A stretch of 64,000 nucleotides of DNA from JACMNW01 sp031402355 (GTDB taxonomy: Bacteria; Pseudomonadota; Alphaproteobacteria; Rhodobacterales; Rhodobacteraceae), in assembly GCA_031402355.1 (NCBI GenBank), contig JANNSG010000134.1, forward strand, positions 12,497 through 76,496, written 5' to 3'. Positions 48,808 through 59,100 of the stretch are shown here, in pieces (positions within the stretch are counted from its first letter, which is position 1; the number at the start of each line of letters is the position of its first letter). Below the pieces are notes generated by a model, which was not told where the DNA came from, did not search any database, and saw only the letters and a program-made list of their open reading frames with translations. The position numbers and the translations under genes are program-made.

Positions 48808-51360
48808 GTGATCAGATTTTTCGGGTCTTTCCTTGGGGCCATTTTCACGGCCTTGACGCTGGGTGCGCTGTTTGCGGCGTTGACCATTGGCGGCATTTTC
48901 TACAGCTATACCCGCGATCTGCCGAGCCACGAAAGCCTTGCGCAATACACACCGCCGACGATCAGCCGGATTTATTCCGGCGAGGGCCGGATGATTGACG
49001 AATTCGCCAAGGAGCGGCGGTTGTTCGTTCCGGCTGAAGAAATTCCCGAGCTTGTAAAGCACGCCTTTGTCGCCGCCGAAGACCAGCGGTTCTACACCCA
49101 CAAGGGCTATGACGCGACCGGCATGGTGGCCGCATTCCGCGATGCGGTGGTGACGCGCGGGCGCAACTTGCGGGGTGCCTCGACCATCACCCAGCAAGTG
49201 ATGAAGAATTTCCTTTTGTCCGGTGACCGCAGTGCGGAGCGGAAGATCAAGGAAATCATTCTGGCGGTGCGGCTGGAGGAAACCCTGCCAAAAGAGAAAA
49301 TCCTTGAACTTTACCTGAACGAGATTTTCCTTGGCCAAAATTCCTACGGCGTAGCGGCGGCGGCGCAAACCTATTTCAACAAGACCCTAAGTGATCTTAC
49401 CCCCGGCGAAGCGGCCTATCTTGCCACCTTGCCCAAAGCGCCGTCGGATCTGCATCCGGTGCGCAACAAGGATCGTGCGCTGGAGCGGCGCGGTTACGTT
49501 CTGGGGCGCATGGCTGAGGATGGATATATCACAGTCGAACTTGCCAAATCCGAAGCCGCGGCGCCGCTGCTATCGGTTCAGAATGGCGACTATCCGGCGT
49601 TTCGCGATTCGCTGCCGCCACGGGATTATTTCACCGACGAAATTCGCCGCCAGTTGTCCGGGACCTTTGGCGAGGAAGAATTCTTTGGCGGTGGCCTGAC
49701 AATCCGCGCCACGATTGACCCGGAATTGCAAACCGACGCCGCAAAAGCGTTGCGGACGGGTCTGGAGAAATTTGATCGCGGCCAAGGGGTTTGGCGGGGA
49801 ACCGGACAGGTCATTGCCGCTGACAAGCTTGGGACACAGGCGGACTGGCGTGAGGCCCTGTTGGGGCTAACTGTGCCGCGCGATATTCAGGGGTGGCATC
49901 CGGCGGTCGTTCTGGAGATTGAGGACGCGCGTGCGCGGATCGGGATCGAAGGGGTGCCCGAAGCAGAGGGCGGCGATTATATCCCATCCGAAGATGTCAG
50001 CTGGGCCCGCAAGCGCAATGCCGACGGCAGTCTTGGCAAGAAGGCCAAATCGCCGGGCGATCTGATCGGCGTCGGCGACGTTGTTCTGGTGCGGGCGGTG
50101 ACCAAAGACGAAGACGGCAGCTTTGTGCGCTGGTCCTTGCGGCAAGTGCCCGAGGTGCAGGGTGGCTTTATGGCGATGGATGTGAACACCGGTCGGGTTC
50201 TGGCCATGCAGGGCGGCTTTTCGTATCAGGATTCGACCTTCAACCGAGCCACGCAGGCCACCCGGCAACCCGGGTCAAGCTTCAAACCGTTCGTCTACGC
50301 GGCGGCCCTTGATTCGGGGTTTCTGCCATCAACCATCGTCATTGACGCGCCCATCGAAGTCGACACACCGCAAGGGCTTTGGCGACCCAAGAATGCGTCG
50401 AACAAGTTTTACGGGCCGACCCCGATGCGAACCGGGATCGAGCAATCGCGCAACCTGATGACGGTTCGGATTGCCCAAGAGATCGGCATGCAGACGGTGG
50501 CCGGCTATGCTGAAAGATTTGGGGTCTACGACCGGATGGGGCAGTTTCTGGCAAATTCATTGGGTGCTGAGGAAACAACCTTGTTCAAGATGGTGGCCGC
50601 CTATGCGATGTTTGCCAATGGCGGCGAACGGGTCGAGCCGACGTTGGTGGACCGCGTTCAGGGCCGCGACGGCAAGACCGTCTACCGGCACGATCAGCGT
50701 CAATGTGACGATTGCCGCACGGCCAGCCTGGATCCCGGCGATGTGCCGCAGGTCATTTCGAACCGCGAGCGGGTTATGGACGCGATCACGGCCTATCAGC
50801 TGACGTCAATGTTGCAGGGCGTGGTTCAACGCGGGACCGCACGCGGCATCAGCCTGCCCGTGCCCTTCGGCGGCAAGACGGGTACAACCAATGACGCCAA
50901 GGATGTCTGGTTCATCGGCTTTACCTCAAATGTGGTTGCGGGCTGTTATATCGGGTATGATCAGCCCAGGTCACTGGGCAGTGATGCGTCCGGGGCAGGG
51001 TTTTGCGGCCCGGTCTTTCAAAGCTTTATGGAAACTGCCGTGAAGAAATACGGCGGGACCGATTTTCAGGTGCCGCCCGGCGGATACTTTATCAATATCG
51101 ACCGCTTTACCGGCGCGCGTCTTCCCGAGGATGCAACCGGCGAAAACGTCGTCGCCGAATACTTCCGTGAAGGCGAAGATGCACTGTTTGGCATATTGGT
51201 TGATGGCGGATTTGGGATGGGGGAAAATCTGCCGCTGTTTGCTTATGGCGAAACCGGCGGCGACGAGGGTGGGGCCACGGTTACCACCGCAACCGGGGCC
51301 ACCAAAGTGATCCCCGGCAAGGCCGATTTCGGCACGGTCAGTTCAGGCGGGTTATACTAA
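48808..51360 (+). CDS. mrcA: Penicillin-binding protein 1A
   Basis: 850 residues, GTG start. Bifunctional peptidoglycan glycosyltransferase and transpeptidase anchored in the inner membrane by a helix at residues about 8-30 (GAIFTALTLGALFAALTIGG). GT51 motifs 'VAAEDQRFYTHKGYD', 'RGASTITQQVMKNFLLS' and 'KILELYLNEIFLGQNSYGV'; an OB-like insert in the middle; transpeptidase motifs SxxK 'PGSSFKPFVYA', SxN 'EQSRNLMTV' and KTG 'GGKTGTTNDAKD'. Class A PBP of normal length. Follows amiC under its own likely promoter. Confidence 0.94.
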   Translation: MIRFFGSFLGAIFTALTLGALFAALTIGGIFYSYTRDLPSHESLAQYTPPTISRIYSGEGRMIDEFAKERRLFVPAEEIPELVKHAFVAAEDQRFYTHKGYDATGMVAAFRDAVVTRGRNLRGASTITQQVMKNFLLSGDRSAERKIKEIILAVRLEETLPKEKILELYLNEIFLGQNSYGVAAAAQTYFNKTLSDLTPGEAAYLATLPKAPSDLHPVRNKDRALERRGYVLGRMAEDGYITVELAKSEAAAPLLSVQNGDYPAFRDSLPPRDYFTDEIRRQLSGTFGEEEFFGGGLTIRATIDPELQTDAAKALRTGLEKFDRGQGVWRGTGQVIAADKLGTQADWREALLGLTVPRDIQGWHPAVVLEIEDARARIGIEGVPEAEGGDYIPSEDVSWARKRNADGSLGKKAKSPGDLIGVGDVVLVRAVTKDEDGSFVRWSLRQVPEVQGGFMAMDVNTGRVLAMQGGFSYQDSTFNRATQATRQPGSSFKPFVYAAALDSGFLPSTIVIDAPIEVDTPQGLWRPKNASNKFYGPTPMRTGIEQSRNLMTVRIAQEIGMQTVAGYAERFGVYDRMGQFLANSLGAEETTLFKMVAAYAMFANGGERVEPTLVDRVQGRDGKTVYRHDQRQCDDCRTASLDPGDVPQVISNRERVMDAITAYQLTSMLQGVVQRGTARGISLPVPFGGKTGTTNDAKDVWFIGFTSNVVAGCYIGYDQPRSLGSDASGAGFCGPVFQSFMETAVKKYGGTDFQVPPGGYFINIDRFTGARLPEDATGENVVAEYFREGEDALFGILVDGGFGMGENLPLFAYGETGGDEGGATVTTATGATKVIPGKADFGTVSSGGLY

Positions 51361-51455
51361 CAGCCGCGCCGCGCCCTTGCCCGCGCCGGACCTTCCGGGT
51401 ATCACACCCGGCAAACCACAGCCCCGCCAAACCCTAGCCCCGAGGACAAAGACCC

Positions 51456-52583
51456 ATGCGCGCCGAGACGTTGAACAATGTGGAGGCGATCCGCAAATCC
51501 CTGGCGTTGCTGGCGCAGCGGATGGATCATGAAACGGCGTCGCATCGGTTGGAAGAGTTTGACGCCTTGATTGAGGCGCCTGATCTTTGGAACAATCCGG
51601 CCAAGGCACAAAAGCTGATGCGCGACCGCCAGGGTCTGCTGGACGCGCTGTCAACCCACAAGCTGATTTCGGGCGGGCTGACGGACAATGTGGAACTGAT
51701 CGAACTTGGCGAGGCCGAGAATGACGATGAGATCATCGCGGAGGCTGAATCCGCACTGCGGTCTTTGGTAGAACTTGCGGCGGCGAAAGAGCTGGAGGCC
51801 CTGCTTGACGGCGAGGCTGACGGCAATGACACCTTCCTTGAAATCAATGCCGGCGCTGGCGGTACTGAAAGCTGCGACTGGGCCAGCATGCTTGCGCGCA
51901 TGTATGTAAGGTGGGCGGAAAAGAAGGGCTACAAGGTTGAACTGCAGGCGGAAAGTGCGGGCGAAGAGACCGGCATCAAATCCGCGTCCTACAAGATCAG
52001 CGGCACCAATGCCTATGGTTGGCTGAAATCCGAATCCGGGGTGCACCGGCTTGTGCGCATATCGCCTTACGACTCCGCGGCCAAGCGGCACACTTCGTTC
52101 AGCTCTGTCTGGGTTTATCCGGTTGTGGACGACAACATTGAAATCGACATTCCCGCGAATGATATTCGTATTGATACCTACAGGTCATCGGGTGCGGGCG
52201 GACAGCATGTCAACACAACGGATTCGGCCGTACGCATTACCCATTTGCCGACCAATATCGTTGTGACATCCTCGATGAAATCGCAACACCAGAACCGTGA
52301 CGCTTGCATGATTGCGCTGCGTGCGCGGCTTTATCAGCTGGAGTTGGACAAGCGCAATGCTGTCATCAACGCACAGCATGAAAACAAGGGCGATGCCGGT
52401 TGGGGCAATCAGATCCGGTCTTATGTGCTGCAGCCCTACCAGATGGTCAAAGACCTGCGCACACGGTTTGAAACCTCGGACACGGCAGGCGTTCTGGACG
52501 GCGATCTGGACGGGTTCATGGCAGCAACTCTGGCGATGCAGGTTTCCGGTAAATCGCGGTCCGAAGCCCTAGGCGACGACTGA
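51456..52583 (+). CDS. prfB: Peptide chain release factor 2
   Basis: 375 residues, one uninterrupted frame: no programmed +1 frameshift site of the E. coli kind. Terminates translation at UGA and UAA. The GGQ loop is 'SSGAGGQHVNTTDSAVRITH'. The codon-recognition tripeptide, SPF in E. coli, is SPY here (VRISPYDSAAKRH). 'EINAGAGGTESCDWASMLAR' is the domain 2 signature. GAGGACA lies before the ATG. It follows mrcA by 95 bp on the same strand. Confidence 0.94.
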   Translation: MRAETLNNVEAIRKSLALLAQRMDHETASHRLEEFDALIEAPDLWNNPAKAQKLMRDRQGLLDALSTHKLISGGLTDNVELIELGEAENDDEIIAEAESALRSLVELAAAKELEALLDGEADGNDTFLEINAGAGGTESCDWASMLARMYVRWAEKKGYKVELQAESAGEETGIKSASYKISGTNAYGWLKSESGVHRLVRISPYDSAAKRHTSFSSVWVYPVVDDNIEIDIPANDIRIDTYRSSGAGGQHVNTTDSAVRITHLPTNIVVTSSMKSQHQNRDACMIALRARLYQLELDKRNAVINAQHENKGDAGWGNQIRSYVLQPYQMVKDLRTRFETSDTAGVLDGDLDGFMAATLAMQVSGKSRSEALGDD

Positions 52584-52705
52584 TCCTTTTTGCGGGGCCA
52601 ACTGCTATGCGCCGACCCCGCGCCAAATGGCGAGCGAGACGGGTCATCCCAAATAGAAAAGGGCACCGCATGGGTGCCCATTCCACATGTCAAAGCCGAC
52701 GTCTG

Positions 52706-53203
52706 TCAATCGGCCTTGGTGATTGCGGGTGCAGGTGCGGCAAGGGCCGGGCGGCTGTTTGCCAGCGGGTCTTCCTGACGCTGGACCGAGCCTTCGAAAT
52801 GGGCGCCGCTTTCGATGGCGATGGTCTTGTGAATGATGTCGCCTTCAACCCGTGCGGTTGCCGTCAGCCGAACCTTGAGACCACGCACCCGGCCGATTAC
52901 GCGGCCGTTCACCACGATATCGTCGGCGACAATTTCGCCGCGGATGGTGGCTGTTTCACCAACTGTCAGCAGATGGGCGCGGATATCCCCTTCAACGGTT
53001 CCCTCGACTTGAATATCGCCTGAGGTCTTGAGGTTGCCGACCACCGTCAGATCAGATGAGAGCACAGACACACCGGCCTTTCCTTTCGCCGCAGTCGGCA
53101 TAAAATCCATCGAGGGTTTTGTCGCCGTCATGTCAGGGGCCTTGGGCCGGTCTGCGTCGGGCTGCTTTGGGCCGGGTTCGTTGATTCTGCTTTTAGAAAA
53201 CAT
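52706..53203 (-). CDS. Bactofilin-family polymer-forming cytoskeletal protein
   Basis: 165 residues. A central bactofilin beta-helix (about 45-135) with repeating Gly/hydrophobic turns: 'SDLTVVGNLKTSGDIQVEGT', 'VEGDIRAHLLTVGETATIRG', 'NGRVIGRVRGLKVRLTATAR'. Flexible polar termini. Forms filaments under the membrane that direct local wall synthesis. It overlaps the upstream M23 peptidase gene by 11 bp, the bactofilin-peptidase pairing known to control cell shape in several proteobacteria. Confidence 0.88.
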   Translation of the reverse strand: MFSKSRINEPGPKQPDADRPKAPDMTATKPSMDFMPTAAKGKAGVSVLSSDLTVVGNLKTSGDIQVEGTVEGDIRAHLLTVGETATIRGEIVADDIVVNGRVIGRVRGLKVRLTATARVEGDIIHKTIAIESGAHFEGSVQRQEDPLANSRPALAAPAPAITKAD

Positions 53204-54542
53204 CTCGCGCTGCCTTTATGAAGGTCATCGGGTTCACTGATTTTGCGCCGAAGCGAATTTCGTAGTGAAGGTGGGTGCCGGTAGAGCGGCCTGAATTTCC
53301 CATATCACCGATCCGGTCGCCGCGCGATACCCTTTGTCCCACATCGACCCGGATTTGTGACAGATGAGCGTAGCGTGTCTCTATCCCGTAGTCGTGCTGG
53401 ATCTTGATCAGGCGGCCATAGCCGTTATCCCAGTCAGCATAGGCGATGGTGCCATCCGCCGTGGCATAGACGGGGGTGCCGTAGCTGGCAGCAAAGTCGG
53501 TGCCTTCGTGCATCCGGGTGCCGGCACCTTTCGGGTCACGCCGAAAGCCAAACCCCGAGGTAAACCGAAACGCAGATTTGATTGGCATCGCGAACGGCGA
53601 TTTGAAGGCCGCGATGCGGTAAAGGTTCATCCGATCAAGACCGGTCAGAATGGCATTCGCGCGGATCTCATCGGGGCTTGGCGCGGGGCCACTTGTCGAC
53701 AAACCGATCGGCGACAGCGGGCCGCCCTGGCCAGAGTAGCCTTTGCGGACCTGCTTCAAGAGATCATCAGGCGACATGCCGGCATCGCGAAACATCTTGT
53801 CGAGAGGATCAATCGAGATGGTCACGGCTTCTTCAAGTTTGGCGAAAATGGCATCGTTGCGCAGTTCTTGTCCGCGTCGCGCGATTTCCAGATCGACGAT
53901 GGCTTGATGCGCCGCTGCCGCTGCCAATTCCTGCAGGTCGCGGTCTTTCGCGGCGGTGCCAAGTGCGTCGGTCAGGAACTGCAGTGTGGCAACGGTGTCG
54001 CGGGCGTGACCAAGCTCGGTCCCCGAGGTGCCGCCCTGCTGCGCCAAGGCCAATGTCGCCTGCTGGGCGTCGCCGCGCGCCAGATCGCGTTCCTGGATCG
54101 TGCGGCGCAGGGTGTTCTGAATAACGTCGATTCCGGTTTCCAGTTCGCGACGGCTGTCTTCCGAGGCGAGCAGCCGGGCCTGCATATCCGAGACCTGATC
54201 AAGCGCCAGATTGAACCGCTCTTGTGCCCGCACCGCTTCTTCGGCCCGCAAGTCGCGGTCGTTTGACAGCGCGTTCAGGCGTTGTTCGTAAAGCCCTTGC
54301 TGCATCAGGGCTTGTTCGCGGCTTGATCCGGCACCGATGGATTCCATCAGCATCACGGCAGTTGCAACCAGAGTCCAAGCCAGCAGGAACGTGCCGCCCG
54401 TCAAAGCAATGGCCTGAGTGGTGGGGCGCAACCGAATGAAACGTGTTTCGGTATCGGATTTCAGAAACAGGCGTTGTTCCGGCAAATGCCGTTCCAGCGC
54501 GGCATTGATCCGGTAGGCAAAACGTATCAGCACTGATGTCAT
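53193..54542 (-). CDS. M23-family metallopeptidase with membrane anchor and coiled coil
   Basis: About 449 residues. An N-terminal cytoplasmic stretch, a membrane helix near residues 43-65 (IALTGGTFLLAWTLVATAVM), a periplasmic coiled coil (about 80-230), and a C-terminal LytM/M23 domain with zinc ligands in 'RMHEGTDFAASYGTPV' (H-x3-D) and 'STGTHLHYEIRFG' (HLH). Hydrolyses peptidoglycan cross-links or acts as a scaffold. The ATG at 54542 is used instead of the frame start at 54596. Operon with the bactofilin, which likely positions it. Confidence 0.87.
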   Translation of the reverse strand: MTSVLIRFAYRINAALERHLPEQRLFLKSDTETRFIRLRPTTQAIALTGGTFLLAWTLVATAVMLMESIGAGSSREQALMQQGLYEQRLNALSNDRDLRAEEAVRAQERFNLALDQVSDMQARLLASEDSRRELETGIDVIQNTLRRTIQERDLARGDAQQATLALAQQGGTSGTELGHARDTVATLQFLTDALGTAAKDRDLQELAAAAAHQAIVDLEIARRGQELRNDAIFAKLEEAVTISIDPLDKMFRDAGMSPDDLLKQVRKGYSGQGGPLSPIGLSTSGPAPSPDEIRANAILTGLDRMNLYRIAAFKSPFAMPIKSAFRFTSGFGFRRDPKGAGTRMHEGTDFAASYGTPVYATADGTIAYADWDNGYGRLIKIQHDYGIETRYAHLSQIRVDVGQRVSRGDRIGDMGNSGRSTGTHLHYEIRFGAKSVNPMTFIKAARDVF

Positions 54543-54721
54543 CCGATCACCACACAAAAGGGAAGGGCAGCCATGCACATGTGAACATGACATCAAACCC
54601 CCCCTTCTGATTACCCAGCCAGACCCGGCATCGCAAGAATTTTGACCAGATTATCCAATACCATAGGGATATCGGCGGGAATCTGCCTATGCCGCCCTGT
54701 TTTGCTTTGCGCAATTTCCTG

Positions 54722-55546
54722 TCATGCCTTTGCCTGACGTGTGTCAGCCAAAGGCCAGTAGAAGTCAGGCGGAAGACCGGCTTCGGCGCGCTTTTCATCG
54801 TTGAAGGGCGGCTTTAATGCGCCGTGAAAGTACTTGCGTACCAGCGCATGAAACGCATCCTTGGGGTCTTGATCGTGGCGCCCGCACAAAAAGTTGAACC
54901 ATTTGGAGCCGTAGGCGACATGGGCCACTTCTTCGGCGTAGATCGTGCTTAGGGCGGCAAGGGCGCGGTCGTCACCGGCCTTGCGAAAAATTTCGATCAT
55001 GGCGGGCGACACGTCGAGCCCGCGTGCCTCAAGCACCATGGGCACGACGGCCAGGCGACCGGACAGGTCATCAGCCGTGTCTTCGGCGGCCCGCCACATG
55101 CCGGAATGGGCAGGCAGGGCCCCGTAAAAACTATCCGCAGCCTCAAGGCAATCGCAGATCAGGTTGAAGTGCTTGGCCTCATCATCAGCCGCCCGGACCC
55201 AATCGTCATAAAAGCCGATTGGCAGCGGAATATGGGTGAAGCGCGCAATAATGTCCCAATGCAGATCAACCGCGTTCAGTTCGATATGGGCCAGCGCGTG
55301 CAGCAAGGCCACGCGGCCGGCCGGCGATCCGGGCCTGCGGCGGGGCACGTCCCGGGGATCAAGCAAGGTGGGCTGTGCGGGGCGCGCGGGCTGGCGCGGT
55401 GGGCGGGCCTCGCCTATCGGTACGGGGGTCTGACTTGCACGGGCGGCAAACCACGCGGCAGCATGCTGCCGACCGAGCGCTGTCTTTGCACGCCCATCGG
55501 CTGTGGTCAGGACGTCAACTGCCATTTGCGCCAGCGACAGGGTCAT
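54722..55546 (-). CDS. DUF455 ferritin-like protein
   Basis: 274 residues. The ferritin-like four-helix pattern with carboxylate/His ligands: 'LAHIELNAVDLHWD', 'RAADDEAKHFNLIC', and 'YAEEVAHVAYGSKW' (E-x-x-H repeats). A Pro-rich linker precedes it (about 45-75). DUF455 proteins bind a di-metal centre; their reaction is unknown, and some relatives are tRNA-modification MiaE-like. The start overlaps the bcp stop by 4 bp, so the pair is co-transcribed. Confidence 0.85.
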   Translation of the reverse strand: MTLSLAQMAVDVLTTADGRAKTALGRQHAAAWFAARASQTPVPIGEARPPRQPARPAQPTLLDPRDVPRRRPGSPAGRVALLHALAHIELNAVDLHWDIIARFTHIPLPIGFYDDWVRAADDEAKHFNLICDCLEAADSFYGALPAHSGMWRAAEDTADDLSGRLAVVPMVLEARGLDVSPAMIEIFRKAGDDRALAALSTIYAEEVAHVAYGSKWFNFLCGRHDQDPKDAFHALVRKYFHGALKPPFNDEKRAEAGLPPDFYWPLADTRQAKA

Positions 55547-56013
55547 CCGGTTGCCTTGACGGCGGTCAGAACCTGTTCAACGTGTCCTTTTACAGAAACT
55601 TTTCGCCAGATCTGCGCGACAAGGCCGCCTGATCCGATCAGGAATGTTGCCCGTTCAATGCCAAAGTAGGTCTTGCCATACATGCTTTTCTCGACCCATA
55701 CGCCGTAGTCTTCGCATGTCGTGCCCTGTGCATCGGATGCCAGAATGATGCCAAGCCCATATTTCTTGCAGAACTTGTCGTGGCTTTTCACATCGTCTTT
55801 GGAAATGCCAATGACCACGGCACCTGCGGCCGTAAATTCTGGCAGCCGTGCGGTGAAGTCCTGGCCCTCAAGCGTGCAGCCGGGTGTATCGTCTTTGGGA
55901 TAGAAATAGAGCACAACTTTGGCAGGTTGCAGCGACGACAGGCTGACAGTTGTGCTGCCATCACGCGGAAGTGTGAAATCCGGGGCAGGGTTTCCGACGA
56001 CGAGCATGGGCAT
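55543..56013 (-). CDS. bcp: Thioredoxin-dependent peroxiredoxin, BCP/PrxQ type
   Basis: 156 residues. Reduces hydroperoxides in the cytoplasm. Peroxidatic Cys in 'PKDDTPGCTLEGQDFTARL'; the resolving Cys found five residues later in E. coli BCP is absent, and other Cys residues ('FCKKYG', 'TCEDYG') might serve, or the enzyme is of 1-Cys type. 'VGNPAPDFTLP' is the usual opening. Forms an operon with the DUF455 gene. Confidence 0.9.
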   Translation of the reverse strand: MPMLVVGNPAPDFTLPRDGSTTVSLSSLQPAKVVLYFYPKDDTPGCTLEGQDFTARLPEFTAAGAVVIGISKDDVKSHDKFCKKYGLGIILASDAQGTTCEDYGVWVEKSMYGKTYFGIERATFLIGSGGLVAQIWRKVSVKGHVEQVLTAVKATG

Positions 56014-56119
56014 CTCCTTGATGAACGCGCTGAACAGGATAAGGGTTTTAGTTGGCTTTGGACAAAGTTAAAGACATTCGCAAGCCAAAGGACGAAAAAC
56101 CGACGATGTGCAGGATTTG

Positions 56120-59100
56120 ATGGCCGAAACGCCAGTATCAAACGCAAAACCGACGAGGCCGCCACCACGCAAGCGACGGCGCGGCGCGGCAGGGCTTTGG
56201 TTTTTGATCGGCACCATCGTTTTTGCCGGGCTGATCGGTTTTGCCATTCTGGCTTTGTCGGGCAAACCGATCAGGCTGCCGGTCTGGGCGGTTGCAGAGA
56301 TAGAGGCGCGGCTGAACACCGCCGTGCCACAGACGGCGGCGGATCTGTCTTTTTCGGTGGGCGGGATCGAGCTGCGGGTTGATCGTGACTGGATCCCGCG
56401 CCTTGCGCTGGAGGATTTGCGATTGCTGCGCCGGGGCGGTGCCGCCCTTATCACTTTGCCCGAAGTGCGCACGTCGTTTGACGCAGGTGCCTTGTTTCAG
56501 GGTGCCTTGCATCTGCAAAGCCTGCGCATAATAGGCGGGCGCTTTGCGATCCGGCGCAATGCCGACGGTCTGCTGGATCTGGATCTTGGGTCCCAAACCG
56601 GTGCGACGACGCGACAGAGTGCCGCCAGCATTCTGGATGCGTTGGATGAGGCCTTTGAGGACCCGGCATTTGCCGATCTGACCACCATTGAGGCCGAAGC
56701 CATGACCCTGATGCTGACCGATGCCCGGTCCGGGCAGCAGTGGCAAGCCGGAGACGGGCGTCTGGTTCTTGAAAACCGCCCGGATGAACTGGCAACGGCA
56801 GTGAGCTTTTCGTTGGCGGTGGATCAGACCACCCCGTCCCGTGTTGTGCTGACGGCGGTTTCCAACAAGGCCACGCCGGCCGCGCGTCTTTCCGCGACGG
56901 TTGATGGCATCGCGGCGCCCGACCTTGCCGCGCAATCAGCGCCGCTGGCGTGGCTTGCTGCCCTGGATGCCCCGATATCGGGCAGACTGGCTGCGGCGAT
57001 TGATGACGAAGGGCAGTTTGGAAGTCTGGAAAGCGAACTTGAAATCGGCGCGGGGTTTTTGCGCCCGACGCCGCAGACCGCCCCCATCGCCTTCAACCGG
57101 GCAGGCTTGACGCTTGCCTATGATCCTGATCGTGGTCGGATCGAGATCGCGTCGGTATCGGTTGACAGCCCGTCCTTGCGGCTGGTCGCGAACGGCCAAA
57201 GCTACATTGCTGATCGCGATGGGGTGCCGATGTCGGGGACTTTGGTGGGCGCCAAACCGGGCGTGTTCCTGACCCAGCTTGCATTTTCGCAAATGATGGT
57301 TGATCCGGCCAAATTGTTCGAAACACCGGTCGAATTCTCGCAAGGATCGCTTGACCTTCGGCTGACGCTGGACCCCTTTGCAATTGACATCGGGCAGCTG
57401 ACCCTGACCGAGGCGGATACCCATCTGGCACTGAGCGGGACCATTGCTGCCGATCCGAAGGGCTGGCGAGTGGCGCTGGATGTGGCGTTGGACAAGATCG
57501 AACCAGCCAAGCTGATTGCGCTTTGGCCTGTGCAGTTGGTCGCCAAGACCCGCAACTGGCTTGCCCTGAACGTGCTGGGGGGGACGCTTTTCAATGTCAG
57601 CGGGGCGGTTCGTCTGGTGCCGGAAAGCGAGCCGCGCTTGTCGCTGGGCTATGAATTTTCGGGCACCGATGTCCGGTTTCTGAAAGCCCTGCCGCCGATC
57701 ATTGCGGGATCGGGATATTCGAACATCGAAGGGCAGACCTACACGTTGGTTCTTGAAAAAGGCTATGTCACGCCCCCGCTTGGTGGCAATATCGACGTGG
57801 CAGGATCGGTCTTCAAGATCCCCGACATCAGCCAGAAACCGACCCGGGCCGAAGTCACGCTGATGACGCAAAGCAGCCTGACCGCGACCTTGTCGCTGCT
57901 TGACCAGCCGCCGTTCAGCTTTCTGAAAAAGGCCGGGCGGCCGGTGGATCTGGGGCAGGGGCGGGCAAAACTGGTGACGACCTTGGGGTTTCCGCTGAAG
58001 GACAAGGTTTTGCTTGATGATGTGACCTATCAGGTGTCCGGGCAGATCACCGATTTCAAGTCCGACCTGGTGGTCCCGAAGCGCGAGGTTACGGCGGAGG
58101 CGCTGCAAGTGGTGGCGGGTCCCGCGGGGATCAAGGTATCGGGAAAGGGTCTGCTGGAGACCTTGCCATTTGAGGTGACCTTCGATCAGCCTTTTGGCGC
58201 AGCCGCCAAGGGCAAGGCCCGCATCGATGGGCAGGTGACCCTGTCGGATGCCGCCTTGCGGGATCTTGGTGTGGATTTGCCCGAGGGCCTGATCAAGGGC
58301 GCGGGGGCGGCACAGATCGCGGTCGAATTGCCGGCAGGCCAACCGGCGCTTTTGACGCTCAGCACAGATCTGCTGGGGCTTGGGCTTGGCATACCTGCCT
58401 TGGGCTGGTCAAAGGCTGCGGGCCAGTCGGGGCAACTTGATCTGGTAGCCAAACTCGGCACCTTGCCCGAAGTGACCGGGTTGCAATTCGCCGGTGCCGG
58501 GCTTGCGGCAGAAGGGTCCATTACCCTTCGGCCTGAAGGCGGGCTGGAAAAGGCGCAGTTTGACCGCGTGCAGCTTGACGAATGGCTTGACGTTGGCCTG
58601 TCGCTGACTGGGCGGGGGCAGGGGCGGGCAGTTGCGGTTTCCATTCAGTCGGGTGCGGTGGACATGCGCCGCCTTGCCGTCAGGCGGGCGGGTGCCAACA
58701 CTGCCGAAGATGGCCCGCTGACCGCGCAGCTTGACCGGCTTACCATATCGGACGGGATCGCCCTTACGGGTTTTGCGGGCGAGTTTTCGTCAAAGGGCGG
58801 TTTCAATGGCGGCTTCACGGCAAACGTCAATGGTGAAGTGCCGGTCCGGGGCACGGTTGCGCCCACCGAGCAAGGCAGTGCGGTACGCATCACATCGGAT
58901 GATGCGGGCAAAGTGATGGCGGCAGCCGGGGTCTTTGCCAATGCGCGCGGCGGGTCGCTTGACCTGCAGCTTTTTCCGACCGGAGCTACCGGAGAATACC
59001 GCGGGCGCGCAAAAATCGGAACCATCCGTGTGACCAACGCATCGGTACTGGCAGAATTGCTGAACGCCATTTCCGTGGTCGGTTTGATGGAACAGTTAAA

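Noticed and set aside
51456..52583. Programmed +1 frameshift in prfB
   Set aside because: The frame is open throughout and the N-terminus is complete, so no frameshift is needed.
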